Source: Bacteroidaceae bacterium (GTDB lineage Bacteria > Bacteroidota > Bacteroidia > Bacteroidales > Bacteroidaceae). From it: a DNA stretch of 37,184 nucleotides. Positions 25,001 to 32,200 of the stretch are shown piece by piece. The stretch is taken from contig JAFXGV010000078.1 of the NCBI GenBank assembly GCA_017536765.1, positions 1 through 37,184 of the forward strand, written 5' to 3'. The first letter of the stretch is position 1. Each line of letters opens with the position of its first letter. The position numbers and the translations under genes were made by a program. The notes under the pieces were generated by a model. It was not told where the DNA came from, did no database searches, and was given only the letters and a program-made list of their open reading frames with translations.

Positions 25001-26263
25001 AACTGGGCACTGCTCCTCGACGGTGTGACAGTGCAAGAGGGCTCGATAGTTATGCCCTCGATACCTTCGGGCTCATCGGCCGATATTGAAATCCCCTACA
25101 CCGCCGATGGCACGGGCGAGTATCTGCTGAACTTGTCGGTGTGCCTGCCCCAATCTACCCCGTGGGCCGATGCAGGCCATTCCATTGCAGCCAACCAATA
25201 TTCGGTTACCGAGCGCACAGCGTTGCCCGCGGCCGATGCCACTGCAGGCAGCCCCCTCATTATGACACAGAACGGCAGCCAATATACCATAGAGGGTGAT
25301 AATGTATATATGATTGTGAACACAACCTGCGGCATCACCTGCTGGCAGCAGGGTGGCATCGATGTCATCCCCGCATCGTCGGGCGCAACCACCGCCCCTG
25401 CATACAGTAATTACCGCTGGATAGAGAACGATGCCCCTTATGGCACCGATCCCTATTACGCATATGACAATGGTATAAGCAGCCGTAATTTCACTGTGTC
25501 GTTGGCAGCCGATGGCTCAGCTGCGACCATTACCGAAACGGCCACAGGAAGCCTGTGCAACTACACCTTTGTATATACCGTGAACCGCGACGGCTCGGTC
25601 GACCTGGATGCAAAATATACCTCACGCTCGAGCACATTGCGCCGCATAGGTATGCTTATGCAGTTCAACCCCGAGCTATCCCTGGCACAATACTATGCAC
25701 GCGGCCCGTTAGATAATACAATAGACCGCAAGCAAGGTGCCGACCTTGGCATATACGAGCACCCCGTGCGCGATTTCCACATAGATTATGTGCGCCCGCA
25801 GACAAGCGGCGACCGCCAGGATTTGCGTTGGCTCACCCTCTTTGCTGCCGATGGCAGTGGCATCAAGGTTGAAACAGAGGGGCAGGTGAATATGACAATA
25901 GACAACTACACCGACGAGCACAAGCATCACTATCTGCACCAGTGGGATATGGATGCATCCGATAAGATATATGCCAATTTCGATTACGCGCAGCTTGGTA
26001 TAGGCAACGGCTCCTGCGGTGCCGGTGTGTTGAGCAACTACAAACTGCCATCGAGCGGCACTTATGGCTATCGCCTGCGTTTCACATATGTAGATGATGT
26101 GCAGACCGGCATTGAAGATGTCCCTTCCGAGGCTCCGGCAGATGATGCCGTTGCAGCACCCATATACAATTTATATGGTATGCCTGTGGGCAACACGGCC
26201 ACTCCGGTGGTTCTACCCAAAGGAATTTATATAAGTAACGGTAAAAAGTTCGTAGTAGAATAA
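22040..26263 (+). CDS. Secreted GH2 beta-galactosidase with two ricin-type lectin modules
   Basis: The 1407-residue protein starts with a signal peptide (about 1-19, ending ATAQ). Two ricin-like (RICIN) modules follow, at about 22-165 and 173-325, with QW-type motifs (NQQWAII, QMWKL). A LacZ-type GH2 enzyme starts near 330 (sugar-binding jelly roll, immunoglobulin-like domain, then the TIM barrel). The acid/base is Glu799 in GNESDGG and the nucleophile Glu862 in CEYAHAMGHS. The Bgal_small_N-type domain follows to about 1350. The C-terminus, LYGMPVGN then LPKGIYISNGKKFVV, resembles a short tail found on other secreted Bacteroidales proteins and on the BspA protein in this window. It would release terminal beta-galactose from host or plant glycans. 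No SusC/D pair or regulator is adjacent, so it is not in a classical polysaccharide locus. Confidence 0.93.
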   Translation: MKRLFFTLLAVVVAIAATAQTVGSIYRIVSYTTGKAITNNGNPAADAPVVMGEYDQADDNQQWAIISDGAGENCGLMNVASRQCIDMALSAEKAGCLLQWKPNMNNQNQVFKIHSPGIAGSAVQLLCAADPTLAVTEYANGELWMQNELTNTSTYFVLQEVVSAEENTIPLPYLTYTIESATHGGVLSNGGNMDNDALIVTEQLNEDSYGQMWKLATPMYQGGSTAWYQLYNVNCGKCIDAALDNKQTPLQWTRDVNETTPNWNQMFEVVKVADAAYQLKVGKNVGSKWNPSFEYYYMAVNAEGGVYLTTDAANTDTHFRFKMVNTAKLPQGIYWQDETVFEENKERGHATYMPYRSTEAMRADSYYATPWVAPIGSSRWMSLNGTWKLQWAVIEDEYNIPHNGFYADDVDCSSWDDITVPGCLEMYGYGTPYYINVDYAFADNPPYITMRSGIDNSVGSYRRNFTLPAGWENERVLLHFDGIYSAAYVWVNGQYVGYTEGGNMDAEFDVSSYVRTGDNNISVRVIRWTDGSYLEGQDMWHMSGIHRDVYLMAVPKVFVRDHYISSALNADATAGNLTVQLALDNRDGLEVAKQYEARLIAPDGTLMGTLDGTASFLASEKSKTLSLTFEGLTGLAPWTSDSPTLYTVEVVQKDADGNEESAFSTKYGFSNFTIANGQFLVNGKRVLMKGVNAQDTHPITGRTVSTETMWNDLVMMKQANVNTLRSSHYPRSPKMNAMMDYLGIYHMDEADVEFHKNWTDGGRIHTSPTWRAPIVDRVERMVLRDRNHSSIISWSLGNESDGGVNFNYAYNAARALDPRPIHYEGATRAMTSPTDIHSVMYNSVPQVQNEVDRMGKPYFMCEYAHAMGHSVGNLKEYWEVLENSTNGMGGCIWDWVDQAIVDAADIQNGTLTVNGYNKYRNGHDYGGPHQGNFVNNGIITADRKPTGKLAEVKRIYQYVKFGNLKKSIRTVAITNKYESIDLGGMLLNWALLLDGVTVQEGSIVMPSIPSGSSADIEIPYTADGTGEYLLNLSVCLPQSTPWADAGHSIAANQYSVTERTALPAADATAGSPLIMTQNGSQYTIEGDNVYMIVNTTCGITCWQQGGIDVIPASSGATTAPAYSNYRWIENDAPYGTDPYYAYDNGISSRNFTVSLAADGSAATITETATGSLCNYTFVYTVNRDGSVDLDAKYTSRSSTLRRIGMLMQFNPELSLAQYYARGPLDNTIDRKQGADLGIYEHPVRDFHIDYVRPQTSGDRQDLRWLTLFAADGSGIKVETEGQVNMTIDNYTDEHKHHYLHQWDMDASDKIYANFDYAQLGIGNGSCGAGVLSNYKLPSSGTYGYRLRFTYVDDVQTGIEDVPSEAPADDAVAAPIYNLYGMPVGNTATPVVLPKGIYISNGKKFVVE

Positions 26264-26264
26264 A

Positions 26265-26304
26265 AGACGAATGGGGCGGCCTTGCAAGGCCGCCCCATTC
26301 GTCT
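26265..26304. terminator. Bidirectional terminator between the GH2 and kinase genes
   Basis: A perfect 20-bp inverted repeat with no unpaired loop bases (26265-26284 with 26285-26304, GC-rich core) lies between the convergent stop codons. On the minus strand it is followed by TTTTA; on the plus strand the tract is weaker. It probably serves both genes. Confidence 0.85.
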
Positions 26305-26323
26305 GTCTATACGTGTATAATAA

Positions 26324-28225
26324 TTACATATTCACCTCCACAATCTTTGCAAAATTGTTCCAGCCTAACGTGTTTTCATACACACGCTTGGCACCGCGCG
26401 GAACATAAAGCACACATTTGCTGCCAATGTTTTCGAAACAGCCGCTGCCTGTGGCAGTGAGCCTGTCGGCAGGTATGCGCGAAACCACCTTTTGCAAATT
26501 GCTGCAATCCTTGAAAGCATATGCCTCAATCTCCTCTACGCCACTGCCTATGGTTACGGCTTGCAGGCTTTTGCTGTTAGTGAAAGCCTCTGCCCCTATG
26601 AATGTTACGCTGTCGGGGATAACAACCTCCTGCAGGCCGCACACACCAAAAGCCTTTTCTTCAATGCGGGTAAGCCCCTTGGGCAGTTTCACACTCTGCA
26701 TATTAGCGCAATAAAAGAAACAGTAAGGGCCTATCTCTGTAATGCCATCGGGTATGTGAATGGTGTTGAATCTGCAGGTGTAGAATGCTCCCTCTCCCAA
26801 TGCTGTTATCTGCTCCGGTATTACAAAACTCTCCTCAAGCCACATGGCATAGGCATAGGGACCTATGGCGGTTACATCGTCGGGTATAACGGTGTTCTTG
26901 CAGGTGGCCACAATGGTGTTTGTTGCGGTCTCTATTATGGCGTTGCAGCCATTGCGGCTGTCGTATGTGGGGTTCTCTTCATCTACTGTAAAGCCATCAA
27001 TTGAGGCATGCCCTATGTAGTTCCACCCATCTATCTCCTTTACCGTTTTGGGAATGTATATTGTGCCTGTAATGCGGCAGGTGCCAAAGGCATTCTCTTT
27101 TATGGTTTCCAGCCCCTCGGGTAATATTATGCTTGTAGTTTCGGGGTTGTCAAATGCATACATCCCAATAGCAGTAACGCGGAATGTACGCCCGCGGTAG
27201 GTAACCTTGGGTGGAATCACTATGGTTCCGTCGTTGTATTCGCATTCGTACTCCTCGTGATAATTGCCTTTGTAAGTAACCTCTACCGTGCGTGCATCAA
27301 AATCTGTTATCTGGTAGTGTATGCCGTTTACCTCAAATTTATATGCTATTTCCCCTGTTTCCCACGCTATGTAGTTGTCTATAGCTCGATACAGTTGCAC
27401 TGCACCAAATGTAACTGCTATTGCTGCAGCCGCAGCAATGAAGATGCCAAGCGCGCGCTTTCTGGCGTTTGGTTGCAACTGTGTAATAATATCGTCAACG
27501 CTTTGATAGCGTTTCTCTTTTTGTGGTTCCAGGCAACGCCTTTTAATCTTTTGTGCAAAGCGCGGGAGTCTCTTCCCTTGCAAAGCCGCGTTCTCAATGA
27601 ATTGCAGCAGCGAACCGATGGCATATATATCGGTGCGTGCGTCAATCTCCTTGCTGTTGCCAATAGTGGTTTCGGGTGCTGTGTATTTGGCAGTGCTGCC
27701 GGGTGTGCTGTCGTTGTAGTTGCTAAGGCAGAAACCCAAGTCCACCAGTTTTATATCGTTGCTTGCCTGTTCTATGAGAATGTTGTTGGGGCTGAGGTCG
27801 AGGTGCACCACATTATCCTTGTGCAGTGCCTTCAGTGCATAGCACAGCTGCAGCAACAGCTTGTGAATATTCTTCTTGTACAAAAAATATTTGGGTTCCC
27901 TGCGGCTCTTCTCTTTAAGCGTTGCGCCATTGACATACTCCATAAGAATGTATATTCCGTGAGTGTCCTCCCGTAAATCTATGTATTTGACCACATAGGG
28001 GCTTTTTATGCCGCAGCCGCTGTGATACTCCTTTATGAATGCCTCGCGGCAGTGCTTGTCGTTTTGCAGTTCGGGGCGCAGTTGCTTCATAAAATAGGCG
28101 CGCCCGTCTATGCATAGCTTGTAGGCAAGCGATGTGGAGCCGCTGTCGTCGAGCAGTTCAATATCGCTAACATTGTCTATATATAAAAAATCGGAATTTG
28201 TAGAATTATCCACGTTCACAGCCAT
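26324..28225 (-). CDS. Membrane Ser/Thr kinase with C-terminal BspA-type leucine-rich repeats
   Basis: The 633-residue protein has three parts. Residues ~20-250 are a eukaryotic-like (Hanks) kinase with Lys47 in YFMKQL, the hinge ILMEYVNGATL, the catalytic loop HLDLSPNN (Asp143, Asn148), VDLG instead of DFG (Asp162), APE at 184-186 and Asp199. The glycine loop (DDSGSTSLAYK) is atypical. The loop has no Arg before the catalytic Asp, so it is a non-RD kinase. Residues ~258-280 are a membrane helix (Ala/Ile-rich). From ~295 an ectodomain opens YKFEVNGIHYQI, passes through VTYKGNY and VTYRG, and continues as about ten BspA-type (LRR_5) repeats with A-F and I-LPEG patterns. The kinase should be cytoplasmic and the repeats periplasmic. 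It is coupled by a one-base overlap to the upstream gene. The ectodomain resembles the start of the divergent 1808-residue protein. Confidence 0.9.
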   Translation of the reverse strand: MAVNVDNSTNSDFLYIDNVSDIELLDDSGSTSLAYKLCIDGRAYFMKQLRPELQNDKHCREAFIKEYHSGCGIKSPYVVKYIDLREDTHGIYILMEYVNGATLKEKSRREPKYFLYKKNIHKLLLQLCYALKALHKDNVVHLDLSPNNILIEQASNDIKLVDLGFCLSNYNDSTPGSTAKYTAPETTIGNSKEIDARTDIYAIGSLLQFIENAALQGKRLPRFAQKIKRRCLEPQKEKRYQSVDDIITQLQPNARKRALGIFIAAAAAIAVTFGAVQLYRAIDNYIAWETGEIAYKFEVNGIHYQITDFDARTVEVTYKGNYHEEYECEYNDGTIVIPPKVTYRGRTFRVTAIGMYAFDNPETTSIILPEGLETIKENAFGTCRITGTIYIPKTVKEIDGWNYIGHASIDGFTVDEENPTYDSRNGCNAIIETATNTIVATCKNTVIPDDVTAIGPYAYAMWLEESFVIPEQITALGEGAFYTCRFNTIHIPDGITEIGPYCFFYCANMQSVKLPKGLTRIEEKAFGVCGLQEVVIPDSVTFIGAEAFTNSKSLQAVTIGSGVEEIEAYAFKDCSNLQKVVSRIPADRLTATGSGCFENIGSKCVLYVPRGAKRVYENTLGWNNFAKIVEVNM

Positions 28226-28803
28226 TATAGAAGTTGGAATTTTACACCGCCTTTTTTACCACAGATATAGTTTACCGGCTCCCCATTGTTGTGAATGAGG
28301 TTCGATAGCAACAACGGAGAATTTTCAATTATTCGTTCACAAATGAAGGTATCATCCTTGCACAGCTTGCTGTTGATGCTCTCCACCACCTTGAACATGC
28401 AAAGCCCTATGTATTGTATCGTTAAACAACGGCCGGGGTTCCACATGAGCCTCAATCTGTCCCCTTTTAACAACGACCTTGTTTGCAGGCTGTTGTTGTG
28501 CAGAAAGGCGCTCTCGCACTCCGCATCCGTGCAGTGCAGTTTGCAGAATGTCTCAAAATCGGGGTAGCCCACATATTGCGACATTATGTTCAGCGTGTTT
28601 ATTCGTGGCCTTTGCTCCTCCTTTTCCACCAAGTATCCCCAGAATCGTTTGATGGTTGTGGGCGATATCATCTGCTTGGTGTTTTCGAATATGTTTGTTG
28701 CAAGAGCATCAAAATCGCGTGGTGTGCGCAGTTTGTAGCCGCAGATATTCTCAATACTCTCCTTTAGCTTCTCCGTGTATGTGCCTGTTGCAGTATTCTC
28801 CAT
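28225..28803 (-). CDS. Unnamed protein with a possible regulatory N-terminal domain, coupled to the kinase
   Basis: This 192-residue cytosolic protein has no signal peptide. The first ~95 residues contain ISPTTIKRFWGYLVEKEE and then PRINTLNIMSQYVGYPDFE. In my reading this is a Bacteroidetes-wide helical motif (S-xx-T-L-K-R-x-W-G, PR-xx-T-L, x-YxGY-x-D-F-xx-F) seen at the start of various signalling and repeat proteins and possibly DNA-binding. The rest (~100 residues: QTRSLLKGDRLRLMWNPGR and onwards) is unrecognised, with a small beta-rich look. Its TAA stop shares a base with the kinase ATG, so the pair is translated together. It could be the kinase's substrate, a transcription factor, or an adaptor; I cannot choose. 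Confidence 0.75.
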   Translation of the reverse strand: MENTATGTYTEKLKESIENICGYKLRTPRDFDALATNIFENTKQMISPTTIKRFWGYLVEKEEQRPRINTLNIMSQYVGYPDFETFCKLHCTDAECESAFLHNNSLQTRSLLKGDRLRLMWNPGRCLTIQYIGLCMFKVVESINSKLCKDDTFICERIIENSPLLLSNLIHNNGEPVNYICGKKGGVKFQLL

Positions 28804-28832
28804 TTTATCGTGCCGTTCTCAATGTTTTGTGT

Positions 28833-28866
28833 GCGAAGATAGCAAATTAAATTATAAAATCTTCGC
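28833..28866. promoter_or_regulatory. Inverted repeat at the kinase-operon promoter
   Basis: GCGAAGAT (28833-28840) and ATCTTCGC (28859-28866) form an 8-bp inverted repeat with an 18-bp AT-rich spacer. On the minus strand the left arm contains TATCTTCG (28834-28841), a near match to the -7 box TAnnTTTG, 31 bp before the coupled gene pair. The symmetry with a 26-bp centre-to-centre distance could be an operator or simply two back-to-back -7-like boxes. No clear -33 TTTG is found for the minus promoter. Confidence 0.45.
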
Positions 28867-28890
28867 TATATCTATCCGCAAACCCCATAA

Positions 28891-28907
28891 GGACCAAAAT
28901 GGACCAA
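28891..28907. repeat. Two direct repeats GGACCAA in the divergent promoter region
   Basis: GGACCAA occurs at 28891-28897 and 28901-28907, spaced 10 bp start to start, which is one turn of the helix. On the minus strand it reads TTGGTCC twice, about 50-65 bp upstream of the putative -7 box of the kinase operon. The arrangement resembles a tandem binding site for a regulator. It is only two copies, so chance cannot be excluded. Confidence 0.35.
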
Positions 28908-29013
28908 GTGCGAACGGGGTAAAATGTTTTAATTTGCAAAAAACTACTATAATGGCTATGGAGTGCGATGGATAATATTCTCCTTGCCGTGGTACAAAAA
29001 TCACTAAAATATT

Positions 29014-29190
29014 ATGAAAGTAAAAGAACTGTATCATCGTTGTAAACCCCGCAAAATCCCGTGTGGCAAGCGGGATTTACCTGTGCCGGAAACCGGTTGT
29101 GGTACCAAGCCTGCTTGTGCTTTCCCCAATCTTGCAGCTATTGTAAACGATTATATATTAAAGAAAGCTGCACAAGCGGCAAATCCCTAA
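29014..29190 (+). CDS. Possible small Cys-rich peptide gene (58 residues)
   Basis: An uninterrupted ATG-to-TAA frame encodes 58 residues, basic in the first half with four cysteines (residues 10, 17, 29, 35; spacings C-x6-C-x11-C-x5-C) and a helical C-terminal half (AAIVNDYILKKAAQAA). It has no signal peptide. The region 28804-29235 contains no other gene. Codon choice looks like the neighbours (TGT, AAA, CCC, GCA). It lies 45 bp before the large BspA gene in the same orientation and could share its transcript. No Shine-Dalgarno or confident promoter is seen. I do not recognise the family; the frame may be chance. Confidence 0.35.
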   Translation: MKVKELYHRCKPRKIPCGKRDLPVPETGCGTKPACAFPNLAAIVNDYILKKAAQAANP

Positions 29191-29235
29191 TTTGCACAAA
29201 TAATGTAGAATATTAACAAAATTATATATAATACA

Positions 29236-32200
29236 ATGAAGCGTTTTTACATTAAAAATTTGCTTGCAGCTATGCTATTGCTGTGCTGCACAATTGTAAG
29301 TGCCCACGAATTTGAGGTGGGTGGTATTTTCTACAACATTACCTCTTCAAGTGATTTAACCGTGGAGGTAACTTATAAAGGGAATTATCCTAACTCCTAT
29401 AATGAATATAGTGGTGATGTTTTTATACCCGCAACAGTAACCTATAGCTCAAAAACTTACAAGGTAGCAGCTATTGGGCTCAATGCGTTCAATGATTGCA
29501 CCGGCCTTACAAGCATTGAAATCCCGAGCGGCGTAACAACTATTGGAGAGTCTGCGTTCATTCGTTGCACCCGCCTCACAAGTGTAACAATCCCCAATAG
29601 CGTAACAACTATTGGAGACGGGGCGTTCTATAAATGCACAGGCCTCACAAGTGTTACAATTGGCAACAGCGTAACTACTATTGGAGACGATGCGTTCCGT
29701 GATTGCACCGGCCTTACAAGCATTGAAATCCCGAGCAGCGTAACAACTATTGGAAGCGGTGCATTTAGGAATTGTAGCAGCCTTTCGGCGGTATATATAA
29801 ACGACCTTGCTGCTTGGATTGGAGTGGATTTTGGTGATTCATATTCCAACCCGTTGTATTATGCAAAGGAGATATATTTAAATGGGACTTTACTGAAACA
29901 AATTGTTATTCCTGAAGGCGTGGAAGAAATACCGGCAGGTCTTTTTCGTGGAATTGAATTTTACAGCGTTACAATCCCCAGTACCGTTCTTTACATTGGA
30001 GAATATGCATTTTCCAATGTAACGAAGATGATAATTTTGGGAAATACACGTATAAGGCTTGCCGAGGGCAGCGACGAATTCTATGTTCCCGCAGCCAAGC
30101 GAGTTTATGTATCTTCTTTTGCAACGCATCAATTCGGTATAGAATACCCGCTTTTGAGTTCTCTCTTTGAGGTTGGTGGTGCCAAGTATGTACTCACAAG
30201 CACGGCAAACAGAACTTGTAATGTAATTGATTGTAATTACGACAATAGTGCTGTTGATGTTGCGGTGGACAGCATTGTTGCATACAAAGGCATTGCGCTG
30301 ACAGTGAAGGATATAGAACCTTATTCTTTCTACAAGAACGATTCAATAAAAAGTGTTTATATAAATAACGACGGTTATGTGGGTAATTCTGCTTTTTACC
30401 AATGTGCAGGAATAAATTCCGACGTTGTGGTGAAAAATAACGGTTATGTAGGTGAACACGCATTTTATCAATCATCTTTAACCGGTTTGAATATTTCAAA
30501 TAATGGCTATATAGGCAATCAAGCTTTCTACGACTGCCCTAAGATGAATTCCGAGGTTACGGTAAGCAATAAGGGTTATGTAGGTGAATATGCATTCAGC
30601 AAATCTACACTCACCGGTTTGAATATTTCAAATGATGGTGAAATAAGAACATCTGCTTTCCGGGGGTGTACCGCTCTTGCTGCTGCCGATATTTCAAATA
30701 ACGATTATATAGGTACATCGGCCTTCCAAGGGTGCACCGCTCTTGCAACACTCAATTTTGGCGAAAATGTGGGCGCGTTCTACGATTCGGCATTTCGCGA
30801 TTGCACATCATTGCCCAATATTGTAATCCCCGATTTTACGCCCTTTGTTGGAGCTTCCTGTTTCCGAAATTGCAGTTCACTTGCTTCGGCAGTGGTTGGT
30901 ATGTCTGTAAAAAAACTTAATGAGAGTGTCTTCCAAAGCTGTATATCTTTGACCAATGTTTCAATTGGTGTGAATGTCGATACTATCAAACACTCTGTAT
31001 TCTACGACTGTAGATCGTTGCCCAAGATAAATATTCTCCCAAAAGTAGAAAGCATTGGCGATTCTGTTTTTTATGCTTGCACCAGCCTTAGAACCGTGAT
31101 ATTTGAAGATAACATCGTAAACGACACTATATCCTTGGGCAGCGATGGCGAGAGTCCTATGTTTAGCAGTTGCCCGCTCGATACGGTATATATAGGTAGG
31201 AGGTTGTTATATTCAACAGAATCATCAGCCGGTTATTCACCTTTCTATGAAAATGCAACTTTAAGAAGCGTACATTATGGCAACCGTGAGGTTGCAATTT
31301 ACCCCAAAGAGTATATGAACTGCACCAATTTGCAGAACGTATTAATTGGAAACGGAATAAATATTATTGATGATGAGGCCTTCCAAAACTGTACCTCGTT
31401 GCCAACAATTCTTATTCCAAACACAGTAGATAAGCCTTTGGGCGCAAGCTCTTTTAAAAACTGTTCAGCACTCTACAAAGCAGTTATAGGCGATAGTGTG
31501 GCATCTATTGGACAAAGTGCATTTGAAAGTTGTGTTTCTCTTGTCGATGTAAAGGTGGGTGCAAGAGTCTCCGATATATATGCATCAGCCTTTAAGAATT
31601 GCAGCTCATTGCCACAGATAACAATTCCGCAAGCAACAAATAGCATAAAAGACTATGTATTCGATGATTGTGCGAAGCTTAAATACTTCTTCTTGGAAGA
31701 TGGCCCCAATGCTATCTCTCTTGGAAAAAATGCCGCAACAGAATTAACAAATGTCATAGGCTCCGAATGTCCATTATTCTATGACTGCGCCCTCGATTCG
31801 ATATACCTTGGCCGAAACCTCTCTTACAGCCTCAAATTGGAAGATGGTTATTCGCCCTTCTATTTCAATAAAACATTGCGTGCTGTTGTTATAGGCGACC
31901 AAGCAACCTCGGTACACGAAAATGAGTTCTACAAGTGCCAGCAACTTAAATATGTTTCTGTGGGTAATGGTGTTACCGCAATAGGTAACTGGGCCTTCAG
32001 CGGTTGTATAAGCCTCGACCACTTCTTGTTCGGTGAAGGCCTTGAAACAATAGGCAAAGAGGCTTTCAGCGACTGCACCGCAGTAACAAAGATTGTAGGT
32101 AATCGCCCCGTTCCACCTGTTTGTGGCGAGCAGGCTCTTGTCGATATCAATGTGTTCAATTGTACACTTTATGTCCCCACAGCCAATGTAAGCGCATACC

